From positions 1-64,000 of the forward strand of contig JAFLJS010000039.1 of NCBI GenBank assembly GCA_022712895.1: a stretch of 64,000 nt of DNA, given 5' to 3'. The translations under genes and the position numbers were made by a program. Every line of letters starts with the position of its first letter. The first letter of the stretch is position 1. Below, one piece after another: positions 15,845-24,944 of the stretch. The notes beneath the pieces were generated by a model. That model was not told the DNA's origin, ran no database searches, and worked only from the letters and a program-made list of their open reading frames with translations. This stretch comes from Desulfocapsa sp. GTDB taxonomy: Bacteria > Desulfobacterota > Desulfobulbia > Desulfobulbales > Desulfocapsaceae.

Positions 15845-17254
15845 TTAACGCTGCCCCCCTGACTTTTTCGGCACCGCCTGTAGCAACTCTTCCGGGGGTG
15901 CTTCACAGGATAGCGCTTCTCCGATATATTCTTCTATATCCATCAGATAAAACGAGCTTTCCTCATCGGCAAAACTTACTGATATTCCTGTTTTCCCAGC
16001 TCTTCCTGTACGGCCGATACGATGCACATAGTCTTCCGGCTCATAGGGCAAGGTATAATTCACCACATGGCTGATCCCCTCAATATGGATTCCCCTTCCC
16101 GCAACATCTGTTGCGATCATCACCTGTACCTTACCACTACGAAACATTTCAAGGCGTCTTGTTCGTTTCTGCTGGGGCACATCTCCTGACAACACAGTGC
16201 AATCCACGCCATCACCGCGCAAACGTTTATAGAGGCTGTTTACATCACGTTTCATGTTCACGAAAACCATGATCCGTTCACCTTTCTGTTGTTTAATCAG
16301 GTTGTAAAGCACGATGTATTTTTCTGCCCGGGTAGTCATATAGACGATCTGTGTCACCGTTGCCGTTGCCACCTCTTCAGTCTCTGTCTCTACAGAAATG
16401 GGTGCTGTACACCACTGGGATGCCAGACGCTTTACATCTTCTGTAAATGTTGCGGAAAACATCAGGGTTTGCCGTTTATCACGATTTGGAATCTGGTGAA
16501 TAATGGAGCGTACATCGGGGATAAAGCCCATATCCAGCATACGATCGGCCTCATCAATAACCATGATGGCAGCCTCACGCAAATTCACCACGCGTTTTCT
16601 TGAGAAATCGAGGAGTCGTCCGGGAGTAGCAACAAGAATATCGACAGGCCCGCCCTGCAATTGCTTCATCTGGCGCTGATAATCGGTTCCACCATAGGCT
16701 TCTCCCACACAGAGGGGCAGGTATTTACCAATGTCTCTCGCATCTTTAGCTATCTGGATCACAAGTTCACGGGTGGGAGCAATAATTAATGCCCGTGGTG
16801 TTCCATTTTTTCGTTTTTGATTATTTTGACGAATAAGTTGCTGAAAAATACCGGTTAAAAATGCCGCGCTTTTCCCTGTTCCTGTGGCTGCTCTTCCCAG
16901 AATATCTTTACCTGCAATAACGCCCGGCAAAGCCTCTTTCTGAATGGGGGTGCAATACTTAAAATCCAGATCGGCAATCCCGTGCATAAGACCCGGTGAA
17001 AGTTTGAAATCATGAAAGCGGGTTTTGCCCTCCTGGGGTTCTACTTTGAATGCTGATTGACTCCATTTGGGCTTTTTCTGTCGCTGTGGTCGTGTGGGCT
17101 TTTCCACGGGAGGAGCTATAGCTTCCTGAACAGGAACAGCTGCAATTTCCTGCTTGATCCAGAAGCTCGTCGAAATTACGCCTGTTTTCTTACGTTGCTG
17201 TATTCTTCGGGCAATGACTTTATTTCGTATTTGTTTGTTTTTCATAGTGCTCAT
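15845..17254 (-). CDS. rhlB: DEAD-box RNA helicase (RhlB/RhlE type)
   Basis: The 469-residue protein shows all core motifs in order: GRAATGTGKSAAF (Walker A), APTRELVIQI, VATPGRLLDF, VIDEADRMLDMGF (DEAD), FSATF, ATDVAGRGIHIEGISHV and HRIGRTGRAG. A ~90-residue basic, Pro-rich N-terminal extension precedes the Q-motif region FHDFKL...CTPIQ. The end (SSFYLMDIEEYIG) resembles RhlB, which unwinds RNA in degradation, but RhlE-like paralogues cannot be excluded. Starts at 17254 or 17245 are both possible; neither has a clear SD. Confidence 0.88.
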   Translation of the reverse strand: MSTMKNKQIRNKVIARRIQQRKKTGVISTSFWIKQEIAAVPVQEAIAPPVEKPTRPQRQKKPKWSQSAFKVEPQEGKTRFHDFKLSPGLMHGIADLDFKYCTPIQKEALPGVIAGKDILGRAATGTGKSAAFLTGIFQQLIRQNNQKRKNGTPRALIIAPTRELVIQIAKDARDIGKYLPLCVGEAYGGTDYQRQMKQLQGGPVDILVATPGRLLDFSRKRVVNLREAAIMVIDEADRMLDMGFIPDVRSIIHQIPNRDKRQTLMFSATFTEDVKRLASQWCTAPISVETETEEVATATVTQIVYMTTRAEKYIVLYNLIKQQKGERIMVFVNMKRDVNSLYKRLRGDGVDCTVLSGDVPQQKRTRRLEMFRSGKVQVMIATDVAGRGIHIEGISHVVNYTLPYEPEDYVHRIGRTGRAGKTGISVSFADEESSFYLMDIEEYIGEALSCEAPPEELLQAVPKKSGGQR

Positions 17255-17304
17255 TTGTCAGTTAATAGAACGATGTCATTTTCTGCTCAGGGCTTCACAA
17301 AGGA

Positions 17305-17820
17305 TCAGATATCCCGTCCACTCTCAGATACAACTCGTCTCAGTATATCAATACCATCAGGCGTAAATTCTTCCTTTTCACTCAAGGCAAAAATAGAATC
17401 AACATCCGTAAAAAAACCATCCGCCACTTCTTCCTTCTGTAAAACGAAAGGACCATTATGAACACAGGAAAAGATTCTCCCCCACACCCTGTTTTCATCC
17501 TTCTCAAAGTACTGATCAAACAGATGCGTAAAATTGCTTGCACTGGCCCCCAGTTCTTCCAAAAGTTCCCGCTCAGCAGACAGCTCGTAGGATTCACCGG
17601 CCAGCACAACACCACCGGCGGCAATATCCCAGCAGGATGGATAGAGATCTTTGGTATCTGTGCGTTTTTGTAGAAACAGCTTTCCCTGATCATTAAAAAC
17701 CAGAATATAGCAGGCACGATGGATAAGACCCTGCCGCCGCATAATATTTCTGGAAACAGCTTCAATCTCGTTGTTGTCCAGATCAACTATCTGTACAATC
17801 TCTTCTCCGGGATTATACAT
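17305..17820 (-). CDS. Nudix hydrolase, YfcD-like
   Basis: I place the start at ATG 17820, giving 171 residues like E. coli YfcD. A longer frame upstream only overlaps the preceding gene. The Nudix box is perfect: GGVVLAGESYELSAERELLE then ELG, i.e. Gx5Ex7REUxEExG. The surroundings RACYILVFNDQGKLFLQKR, YPSCWDIAAGG and VWGRIFSCVHNGPF match the YfcD/IDI-like subgroup. Substrates are nucleoside diphosphate-linked compounds, not further predictable. It overlaps the YkgJ gene by eight bases and is last in a four-gene operon. Confidence 0.88.
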   Translation of the reverse strand: MYNPGEEIVQIVDLDNNEIEAVSRNIMRRQGLIHRACYILVFNDQGKLFLQKRTDTKDLYPSCWDIAAGGVVLAGESYELSAERELLEELGASASNFTHLFDQYFEKDENRVWGRIFSCVHNGPFVLQKEEVADGFFTDVDSIFALSEKEEFTPDGIDILRRVVSESGRDI

Positions 17821-18460
17821 TAGTTTTGATACCGGGACGCTCACAATGGGACACGGCTGTTGCCGGAGGACCTTGGATAAGCATCTGCGCAATGGTGAGT
17901 TTTACCCGGGGCAACAAATGAATCATCTCACCCATCAGTTCCCGTTCCACTGCCACCAGTCGTTGCAAGAGCGGGGTACGTTCCATTTGTGGTGCTTCAG
18001 AGTCGTGGACATACTTCTTTTTAACGATCTCCTGGCAACGAAAACAACCTGGGAAATTTAACATCTGACCATCAGGACGACGCATGGCGGCTGGTACACC
18101 GTGGGTTCTGCATACCATCAATCTGTGTTTATACAGGATGCAGCGCCCCTCCTCGTTCAAAGGACACATCACTTGTGGACGTTCATCTTTTGCTTCTGCT
18201 ACTGTACAGTCGAGAATGTAGCGTCTGGATCGCTCTATAATCTCCTGTTGTTTTACTTCGCTCTGTTCACGAAATCCCTGAAAAAGATAGGCCCATTCAC
18301 TGTAAGTATGATGCTGAAAATAGGAATCACAGCAGTTATCCGGGCAACCGTCACAACTGAATTTGATTGCCTTGGCCACTGTATCGTAATCAGCTTCCAT
18401 TGCAGCATAGATACTGGCAACTTCAGCAGTCAACGCTTCACTGAGTAATACTTCCTTCAT
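17813..18460 (-). CDS. YkgJ-family cysteine-cluster protein
   Basis: The 215-residue protein carries a conserved cysteine cluster: CDGCPDNCCD near residues 34-43, CPLNEEGRCILY, MVCRTHGVP and FPGCFRCQ. This is the zinc/iron-chelating pattern of the YkgJ (UPF0153) family, whose function is unknown. It starts at ATG overlapping the stop of the AMMECR1 gene (ATGA), so it is translationally coupled. Confidence 0.8.
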   Translation of the reverse strand: MKEVLLSEALTAEVASIYAAMEADYDTVAKAIKFSCDGCPDNCCDSYFQHHTYSEWAYLFQGFREQSEVKQQEIIERSRRYILDCTVAEAKDERPQVMCPLNEEGRCILYKHRLMVCRTHGVPAAMRRPDGQMLNFPGCFRCQEIVKKKYVHDSEAPQMERTPLLQRLVAVERELMGEMIHLLPRVKLTIAQMLIQGPPATAVSHCERPGIKTNV

Positions 18461-19026
18461 ACTTCTTCCTCTTCAAAACATTGTACCTGATAGGTTTCTA
18501 TTTGGGGATGGGAACTCTTCCAGGCACTTTCAACCAGTCCTGCTTTACGACATAGGTGACCTAAAAATTGCTCCACAGTGGGCAGTTGATCCCAAACCTG
18601 AGGTAGAAATGTTGCTCGTGCAGTACCCACCGTTACTATCACTCCGTCAATGCCCGGTCGCAGTTTAGCTATAAGATCCTGAGCATTGTCATAGTCCAAA
18701 ACCTGTGCCCGACTCAGAACTGAAATATCGATCTCAATTTCCTCCAGTTCATCTACTGTGAGGGCTGAAAAACGACTGTCATGAAAAGCAGCACTAATGG
18801 CATTGCGCTTAACACCTTCCGTTACAGATTCCGAAGCCTGTAAATTACCTATACAGCCTCGTAACTGACCTTTGTTTTTAAGGGTTACAAAAGTTCCATA
18901 CTGAATATCAGGTAAAGCTACCTGGGCATTTTCACTCAGAACAGTGATACCCAATCTATCGGCAATAGTCTGCCGTGCAATCTGCAGTAAAGCCTTTCCC
19001 TGTTTATCACTCAGTACTTTTTCCAT
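18457..19026 (-). CDS. AMMECR1-domain protein
   Basis: From ATG 19026 the product has 189 residues; a GTG six bases earlier is possible. It has the AMMECR1 core: GTFVTLKNKGQLRGCIGN with the invariant LRGCIG, AAFHDSRF, and LEEIEIDISVLS. The family is widespread; in bacteria it is often part of the AmmeMemoRadiSam gene set, but no MEMO or radical SAM gene is next to it here. Function is unknown. The start overlaps the previous stop by one base (TGATG). Confidence 0.85.
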   Translation of the reverse strand: MEKVLSDKQGKALLQIARQTIADRLGITVLSENAQVALPDIQYGTFVTLKNKGQLRGCIGNLQASESVTEGVKRNAISAAFHDSRFSALTVDELEEIEIDISVLSRAQVLDYDNAQDLIAKLRPGIDGVIVTVGTARATFLPQVWDQLPTVEQFLGHLCRKAGLVESAWKSSHPQIETYQVQCFEEEEV

Positions 19027-20060
19027 CACCACTCAACCCCCAGCATCAAGCAGTTAATTCCGCTGCCAATACCTAGTATTGCCCCTTTCTGGCCCTGTTT
19101 AAATTGTCCCTGTTCCATGGCCATGGCCATGGTGATGGGTGCCGAAACAGAACCCACATTACCAAGGATTGGCAGGGTTTCAAAATTTTTCTTCTGATCC
19201 AACCCCAAACTTTCAAAGAGCAGTCTGGCATGGGCAGTACCTACCTGGTGGCAGAAAAAACGATCCACATCTGCTGCACTCCAGCCCGGATTTCCGGAAA
19301 ACTCCTGCCAAGTTGCATGGGCCGTTTCAACTCCGCGAACAAGCAACTCTTCAGAGTTTGTGTTCATCAGCGTTGTCGCATTGCCACTGGCAGCCCCCTG
19401 GCACAGATCAGAATGTTTGGTGTTGGCCTTCCACGCTCCACGTATGAGGCGTGGTTTGTCTTTGCCCTGCTGCTCGTTACACATATAGAGGGCAACAGAT
19501 CCAGAACCAATGGTGAGGGAAGCAAAAGCCGGTTTTATTTTTTTACGAGTTAAGGTCTCATCGGTAAGCAATGCCTGAATGGTCGATTCCACGAGTTCTT
19601 CCGCCGTTTCTCCTGCGACTATCAGACCATTTTGCACCTGACCAAGCTCTATCATATTAGCCAGCATGACCATGCCATCAAGAAACCCAAGACATGCGTT
19701 TGAAATATCGAAAATAAGACAATCAGCAGAAAGACCAAGTTTGTCATGCACAAAAGAAGCTGTTGCCGGCTCCATCATATCGCGGGAAACAGAGGTGAAA
19801 ATCAGACACTCGATGGATTTGGGGTTCAGATTTTCTTTTGCAAACACTGCTCGTCCAGCAAGAGTTGCACCGTTGCTTGGCCTGGTGCCAGGCTCCCAGA
19901 AACGTCGCTCTCGAATGCCACTCATCAGCTCAAGCCTGCCGGCAGGCAGTTTCAGGCGCTCATACAGTGGTGCAAGCCTTTCCTCAATATCCTCTGAGGT
20001 CAGGATTCGTGGTGGTAATTCGTAAGCAAATGTGTGAAGACAAACTTTTGAGTAGTGCAT
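19026..20060 (-). CDS. KAS III-like (FabH/OleA-related) beta-ketoacyl synthase
   Basis: The 344-residue thiolase-fold enzyme has the catalytic Cys in ISNACLGFLDG, His in FFCHQVGTAHA and Asn in LGNVGSVSAP. This is the Cys-His-Asn triad of FabH-type condensing enzymes. The N-terminus (AYELPPRILTSEDIEERLAPLYERL, GIRERRFW) is that of a distinct subfamily near OleA, which condenses acyl chains head to head, rather than housekeeping FabH. No olefin genes (oleBCD) follow; instead come AMMECR1, YkgJ and Nudix genes. It probably makes a specialised acyl product, unknown from sequence. Confidence 0.8.
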   Translation of the reverse strand: MHYSKVCLHTFAYELPPRILTSEDIEERLAPLYERLKLPAGRLELMSGIRERRFWEPGTRPSNGATLAGRAVFAKENLNPKSIECLIFTSVSRDMMEPATASFVHDKLGLSADCLIFDISNACLGFLDGMVMLANMIELGQVQNGLIVAGETAEELVESTIQALLTDETLTRKKIKPAFASLTIGSGSVALYMCNEQQGKDKPRLIRGAWKANTKHSDLCQGAASGNATTLMNTNSEELLVRGVETAHATWQEFSGNPGWSAADVDRFFCHQVGTAHARLLFESLGLDQKKNFETLPILGNVGSVSAPITMAMAMEQGQFKQGQKGAILGIGSGINCLMLGVEW

Positions 20061-20274
20061 TTTTTCGTATGGTACAGATATTTGGGAAATTTATGAAACA
20101 AATGATTCGGCCAGAATGTAGCAGGTATAAGCTTGGAATACAACAACCATAAAGACTCCATCCTCTTGTAGGAATGCTTTTCCTGTCACATTTGGGCTTG
20201 TAATTTACCTGCTCTTGCATTAATTCTCATGGCACTATTCGCTTTTCAAGCGTGACAACTATTTAAATGGTCAA
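20061..20274. other. Divergent intergenic region
   Basis: This 214-bp gap separates the divergent KAS III-like operon and the amino-acid ABC operon, so it should hold promoters for both. I see no consensus promoter, box or hairpin that I can assign with confidence. Confidence 0.4.
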
Positions 20275-21048
20275 ATGGCAAACATTCCCATACTTAATAT
20301 TCGTAACATTCACAAGAGATTCGGCGATCTTGAAGTATTGCATGGAATCTCACTCACCGCCAATCAGGGCGATGTAATTTCACTGATTGGTTCATCCGGT
20401 TCAGGAAAATCAACCTTTCTCCGTTGCATTAACTTGCTAGAAACTCCCGATCAAGGAGATATTGAGCTGGACGGACAGGCTATTGAGTTCAGCATCAACC
20501 GTGCAGGCAAACGTGTTGCCAGTGATGCCAAACAGATACAAACATTACGCAGCCGCATAGCCATGGTCTTTCAGCAATTTAACCTCTGGTCACATATGAC
20601 CGTGCTGGAAAATGTTACCGAAGCACCTATCTGTGTTCAGGGATTGCCACGGGCCGAGGCAAAAGAAATCGGCATGGCATTTCTTGAAAAAGTTGGTATT
20701 GCAGATAAAGCAAATTTATATCCTGCTTTTATGTCTGGTGGCCAGCAGCAACGTGCTGCAATTGCTAGAGCACTTGCCATGCGACCTGAAGCAATCCTCT
20801 TTGACGAACCTACTTCAGCCCTTGATCCTGAACTTGTTGGCGAAGTACTGGCCGTGATGCGACAGCTCGCAGAAGAAGGAACCACCATGATAGTAGTAAC
20901 CCATGAAATGACTTTTGCAAGGGATGTGTCCAACAAGACCCTTTTCCTACACGATGGTATTATTGAAGAACAGGGTGATCCAGACACATTATTCAGTTCA
21001 CCGGAATCAAATCGATTACAGCAATTTTTATCCAGCGCAATGGACTAG
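20275..21048 (+). CDS. Polar amino-acid ABC transporter ATPase (HisP/GlnQ family)
   Basis: The 257-residue ATPase has Walker A GSSGSGKST, the Q-loop in AMVFQQFNLW, signature MSGGQQQRAAIARAL, Walker B AILFDEPTSALDPE and the switch His in VVTHEMTFARDV. HisP-like length and a ~20-residue insert before the Q-loop suggest the basic amino acid (His/Arg/Lys/Orn) or octopine-type subgroup. It heads an ABC operon with binding protein and two permeases. Confidence 0.92.
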   Translation: MANIPILNIRNIHKRFGDLEVLHGISLTANQGDVISLIGSSGSGKSTFLRCINLLETPDQGDIELDGQAIEFSINRAGKRVASDAKQIQTLRSRIAMVFQQFNLWSHMTVLENVTEAPICVQGLPRAEAKEIGMAFLEKVGIADKANLYPAFMSGGQQQRAAIARALAMRPEAILFDEPTSALDPELVGEVLAVMRQLAEEGTTMIVVTHEMTFARDVSNKTLFLHDGIIEEQGDPDTLFSSPESNRLQQFLSSAMD

Positions 21049-21205
21049 TACTTTATAACTTCTTTTCATATTTTTTGAAAAGAGTTTGGTGAAGGTATTC
21101 TCACCCCACAGGGGGGACTATACTAAGTACTGGCTTACCGTGCCTCACCGGTGTCGGCCTCACCATTGTGTTAACACTCATTTTAAGAGGCACAGGAGAA
21201 TCGTC

Positions 21206-21955
21206 ATGAAGAAACTGATTTTATCTCTCACTCTGGCAGCATCGGTTGTTGCCAGCCCTGCATTATCCCAGACTGTTCGCATTGGTACTGAAGGCGCATA
21301 TGCACCTTATAATTATGTCAATGACAACGGCGAACTTGCCGGCTACGAAATTGATCTGGGTAACGCAATGTGTGCTGAAGCCAAATTAACATGCGAATTT
21401 GTAACAAATGAGTGGGATTCTATTATCCCAAATCTTATCGCTGGCAACTATGACATGATCATGGCCGGAATGTCTATTACTGAAGACCGTAAAAAAACCA
21501 TTGCTTTCAGTGACGAATACTACCCTGCCGAGCCTTCACGGTTCATGGCTACAGCTGGTGCTAAGTTTGATTTTACTGCACTCAAAGGATTAAAAATTGG
21601 GGTTCAGGGAGCAACCATGCACGCAGCGTATGCCGAGGAAAACCTTGCTGCTGGAAACACCATCCTCTCTTTTGAAACATTTGACCAAGCTGTTGCAGAT
21701 CTTGCTGCTGGAAATATAGACCTGTTCCTCGCCGATGGTGATCCTTTAAATAACGTTGCTGAGGCATCCAAAGGTGCCATGGTTGCTGTTGGTGAAGGAA
21801 TACGTATTGGTGACGGTATGGCTGTAGGCCTTCGTCAAAAAGATACTGATCTTGCAGCCACCTTGAATAAGGCTCTTACAAGCCTTAAGAAAAAAGGTGT
21901 TGTTGATAAACTGATCAAAGTATATTTCAAAGATGGGCCTTTTTACTCCAATTAA
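21206..21955 (+). CDS. Polar amino-acid ABC transporter substrate-binding protein
   Basis: The true start is ATG 21206, with AGGAG (21194-21198) before it. Upstream in-frame sequence to 21086 lacks an SD and is not signal-like. The 249-residue product has a signal peptide ending PALSQ. It then has VRIGTEGAYAPYNYVNDNGELAGYEIDLG, the diagnostic start of family-3 binding proteins, MIMAGMSITEDRKKTIAFSD and a ligand-binding Asp in LADGDPL. It delivers a polar amino acid to the permeases encoded downstream. The 157-bp leader contains GTGCCTC/GAGGCAC arms that could hide the SD. Confidence 0.92.
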   Translation: MKKLILSLTLAASVVASPALSQTVRIGTEGAYAPYNYVNDNGELAGYEIDLGNAMCAEAKLTCEFVTNEWDSIIPNLIAGNYDMIMAGMSITEDRKKTIAFSDEYYPAEPSRFMATAGAKFDFTALKGLKIGVQGATMHAAYAEENLAAGNTILSFETFDQAVADLAAGNIDLFLADGDPLNNVAEASKGAMVAVGEGIRIGDGMAVGLRQKDTDLAATLNKALTSLKKKGVVDKLIKVYFKDGPFYSN

Positions 21956-21984
21956 CCGTTGATGGATTTGTAAAGGTGAATGGA

Positions 21985-22015
21985 GCACGAAGAACACCCC
22001 AGCTGTTCTTCGTGC
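21985..22015 (+). promoter_or_regulatory. Intercistronic hairpin between binding protein and permease genes
   Basis: GCACGAAGAACA (21985-21996) pairs perfectly with TGTTCTTCGTGC (22004-22015) around a seven-base loop, between the binding-protein stop and the permease start. No U-run follows. Such hairpins usually stabilise the upstream mRNA so that binding protein outnumbers permease. The sequence before it (GATGGATTTGTAAA, 21961) resembles the end of the palindromic repeat family. Confidence 0.65.
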
Positions 22016-22043
22016 TTGAATCTTCCGTGTCACAACACGTCTT

Positions 22044-22898
22044 ATGCTTGAATCATTGATCACCTGGGTTAACGCATGGCTCGGCGAAGATGTGGGTGCA
22101 AAACTTGCCTATATCACCAACGGTAAACATTTGCTCTGGTATGCCAGTGTACGGTTTACCCTGATAGCAGCATTTGGCAGCGCTGCCTTCGCCGTTTTTT
22201 TCGGCTTGATTGGTGCTGCCCTTAAACAAGCCACTTTTACCCCTTTCAGGTGGATTGGAAACTTCTATACCACCATAGTTCGTGGCGTACCCGATCTTCT
22301 CTTTATCCTGTTTTTCCCTCTGGCTTTTGAACAGACCGTTGAATATTTTATCGCTCGCGTCAAATGTGGTGCAGATGTTGTCGCCGCTGCCACCACCTGG
22401 CCACCATGTCCAGAAGCTCAATGGCTACTCAGTACCGGTGATTACCTCTTTATGGCCTGTCTTTCCTTAGGGATTGTCTACGGTGCCTTTGCCGCCAATG
22501 TTATCCATGGTGCCATGCAGGCAGTTTCCAAGGGACAGTTGGAAGCAGCGTCAGCCTACGGATTTTCTCGGAGACAAGTTTTCTGGCAATTCAAGGTGCG
22601 TCAAATGTGGGTATATGCCCTGCCCGGTTTGTCCAATGTATGGATACTGTTAATCAAGGCTACTTCCTTTTTATCACTCCTGCAAATTGCTGATATTGTG
22701 ACCTGGGCCGGACGCCTTGGCGGAGCCAACTACTTCCCGCGAATGGGGCTGATACACCCGGACTGGCGCTGGAAATACTATCTGGTCTTATTTATATTTT
22801 TTATCCTGCTCACCATGATCTCAGAGCGTTTTTTCGAAGTACTGCAAACGCGTGCAAGCCGCGGCATGTCTCTTGCGGGGGTGAAAAGCGATGTTTGA
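22044..22898 (+). CDS. Polar amino-acid ABC transporter permease (HisQ-like)
   Basis: The 284-residue membrane protein has about five helices. The permease signature is GAMQAVSKGQLEAASAYGFSRRQVF (the EAA loop that contacts the ATPase), and the family start FTLIAAFGSAAFAVFFGL precedes FYTTIVRGVPDLLFILF. A 30-residue soluble insert with two Cys (KCGADV...WPPCPEA) lies between helices. It overlaps the next permease gene by eight bases. Confidence 0.9.
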   Translation: MLESLITWVNAWLGEDVGAKLAYITNGKHLLWYASVRFTLIAAFGSAAFAVFFGLIGAALKQATFTPFRWIGNFYTTIVRGVPDLLFILFFPLAFEQTVEYFIARVKCGADVVAAATTWPPCPEAQWLLSTGDYLFMACLSLGIVYGAFAANVIHGAMQAVSKGQLEAASAYGFSRRQVFWQFKVRQMWVYALPGLSNVWILLIKATSFLSLLQIADIVTWAGRLGGANYFPRMGLIHPDWRWKYYLVLFIFFILLTMISERFFEVLQTRASRGMSLAGVKSDV

Positions 22899-23655
22899 TT
22901 CCCTCATGCAGACAGCCTTTATGCAGGATGTTGTGATTCTAGCAAAACCTGCCTTATTTAATCTGTACTTTGCCCTTGTCTCCATTCCTGTTGGTTTTCC
23001 GCTAGCGATACTGTTTGCCGTCGGCAAGGGAAGCGGGAACAAACTTATCTCAATATTTTCACGTGGTTTTATTTATGCATTTCGTGGATCGCCCCTGTTT
23101 ATCCAGTTTTTCATGTTTTATTCCATAATGCTGGCACTGAACAAACCCCTATGGAAACCTTTGGGAGTTGACGATTTTATTCTGCACCCGTTATTTTTAG
23201 GACCGCTTGTGCTGGTTTTAAACACCTGTGCCTACAGTGCTGAAATTTTTTATGGTGCTCTCAAATCAACACCTAAAGGAGAAGTTGAAGCAGCACAAGC
23301 CATGGGCATGAGCCCCTTTAATGTATTTCGTAAAGTGACTTGGCCCAATATGCTGCGTCTGGCATGGCCTGCATATACCAACGAAATGGTCTTTCTGTTT
23401 CACGCCACAGCCATTGTCTATTTCACCCTGCCCGTTATCAACGAACAGAAAGATTTGATGAACAAGGCAGGAGAATTGTTCGAAAAAGATTACAACCTGT
23501 TCCTGCATTTCACAGTGGCAGGCCTCTACTTCTTAACAATCTCCATGGTTCTGTTCTGGCTGGCCGGACTCGTGCAAAAACGTCTGAACAGACATATCAC
23601 TGGAGCAAAGCCCCTCTCGTTCAGGCTCTTCCCCAGATCACGCAGTAGTCAGTGA
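22891..23655 (+). CDS. Polar amino-acid ABC transporter permease (HisM-like)
   Basis: The 254-residue partner permease has FIYAFRGSPLFIQFFMFY and the EAA loop GALKSTPKGEVEAAQAMGMSPFNVF. Together with the HisQ-like protein it forms the heteromeric channel. The start ATG lies inside the end of the previous gene. Its TGA stop overlaps the GTG start of the amidohydrolase (GTGA). Confidence 0.9.
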   Translation: MFDSLMQTAFMQDVVILAKPALFNLYFALVSIPVGFPLAILFAVGKGSGNKLISIFSRGFIYAFRGSPLFIQFFMFYSIMLALNKPLWKPLGVDDFILHPLFLGPLVLVLNTCAYSAEIFYGALKSTPKGEVEAAQAMGMSPFNVFRKVTWPNMLRLAWPAYTNEMVFLFHATAIVYFTLPVINEQKDLMNKAGELFEKDYNLFLHFTVAGLYFLTISMVLFWLAGLVQKRLNRHITGAKPLSFRLFPRSRSSQ

Positions 23656-24434
23656 TTATAGATTTCCACACCCACGCCTTTCCGGATGCAGTGGCCGCAA
23701 AAGCTATTCCCACCCTGGAAAAAGTTGGCAATATCACTGCGCACACTACGGGTACTGTTGATGCTCTGCTCAAATCCATGGACAGCGCCGGCATAGAAAA
23801 AAGTGTTATCTGCTCCATCGCCACACGCCCGGAACAATTTACAGCAATCCTCAAATGGTCACACGAGGTTAAATCATCCCGTATTATTCCTCTTCCATCC
23901 ATCCACCCCAATGATCCAGACTGTGTACAACATGTTTACCGTGTGAAAGAAGAAGGGTTTATCGGCATTAAAATGCACCCTTATTACCAGAATTATTTTC
24001 TGGCCGATGAGCAACTGACTCCTTTTTACGAGGCTGTGAGTGAGAGTGAACTCCTGCTGGTGGCGCATTGTGGTTTTGATATTGGCTTTCCCCGCACCCG
24101 TTGTGCTGATCCAGCTCAAATTCTACAACTTATAACTCATTTTCCCAAACTGCGATTTGTAGCCACGCATTTTGGCGGCTGGAAACTCTGGGATGAGGTG
24201 GAGGAGATACTTATCGGCAGGGAAATTTTTATGGAAATCTCCTTTGCACTCAAGTATCTTTCGACGGAGCAGATATGCAGAATGCTCAAGCGTCATCCTC
24301 CGGAATACCTGCTCTTTGGTAGTGACTCTCCCTGGGATGACCAGAGCGTTTGTTTACAGGCCCTCGCTGACTTATCGCTGGATACAGAACTTTTTAATGG
24401 AATAACAGGAAATAACGCACAAGCACTCTTATGA
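23652..24434 (+). CDS. Amidohydrolase-family metal hydrolase
   Basis: This 260-residue TIM-barrel enzyme starts at GTG and overlaps the permease stop by four bases. Metal and active-site motifs are in order: DFHTHAFPD (HxH), KMHPYYQN, LVAHCGFDIG, ATHFGGWKLWD and FGSDSPWDD. It belongs to the amidohydrolase-2/TatD-like group of hydrolases or decarboxylases. Its coupling to an amino-acid importer hints that it processes an imported or related amide compound, but this is inference only. Confidence 0.82.
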   Translation: MIIDFHTHAFPDAVAAKAIPTLEKVGNITAHTTGTVDALLKSMDSAGIEKSVICSIATRPEQFTAILKWSHEVKSSRIIPLPSIHPNDPDCVQHVYRVKEEGFIGIKMHPYYQNYFLADEQLTPFYEAVSESELLLVAHCGFDIGFPRTRCADPAQILQLITHFPKLRFVATHFGGWKLWDEVEEILIGREIFMEISFALKYLSTEQICRMLKRHPPEYLLFGSDSPWDDQSVCLQALADLSLDTELFNGITGNNAQALL

Positions 24435-24805
24435 ATGATATCCCCAATATAGGTAAACGCATCTGTGATTCGTGTGGCAAGGAATTGCCGGATGGTGAAC
24501 TTTTTTATCACTGCCGTACTGAACTTGTGGCCGCAAAAGACGCTACTATCCCTGATTTAAAACATCCCGACAGACTCATCGCCCAGGCCTTATCGGAAAT
24601 CGCCGGAAAAGAAGAGAGTGAGCTGCTTGATGATATTTACCAGGAACTTATTCTGCAACTTTGTCCAGATTGCAGGATGGAATTTCTCAAACTGATCCAT
24701 GCCCTGCTTAACAAAGGATGTAAAAACTGCCCAAATTGTGGCCCCACTCCCATCAAGAAAAAGGGGAAATTACTCCAATTCCCTCCCAAAGATGACAACA
24801 AATAA
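24431..24805 (+). CDS. Small CxxC (zinc-ribbon-like) protein
   Basis: The 124-residue protein overlaps the amidohydrolase gene by four bases (ATGA). It has CDSCGKELPDG near the start, CPDC in the middle, and CKNCPNCGP near the end. This gives about three CxxC knuckles able to bind zinc or iron-sulfur, separated by a helical segment. No family is recognised. It lies last in the ABC-amidohydrolase operon. Confidence 0.6.
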   Translation: MNDIPNIGKRICDSCGKELPDGELFYHCRTELVAAKDATIPDLKHPDRLIAQALSEIAGKEESELLDDIYQELILQLCPDCRMEFLKLIHALLNKGCKNCPNCGPTPIKKKGKLLQFPPKDDNK

Positions 24806-24944
24806 AAATCTTATTATTGGTAATCCTAAAATCTTATCAGCAACTGTGACATTTCATTTAAATTTCATAGCTCTCTGAATTGTATATTATGGTTACCCTT
24901 TGTAATCTGCCCAAGCAGAACAATCCCAGGAAAATTGTGGCCTT

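Noticed and set aside
21086-21205. N-terminal extension of the ABC binding protein
   Set aside because: In-frame with an upstream start codon but not signal-like; a good SD and signal peptide begin at 21206.
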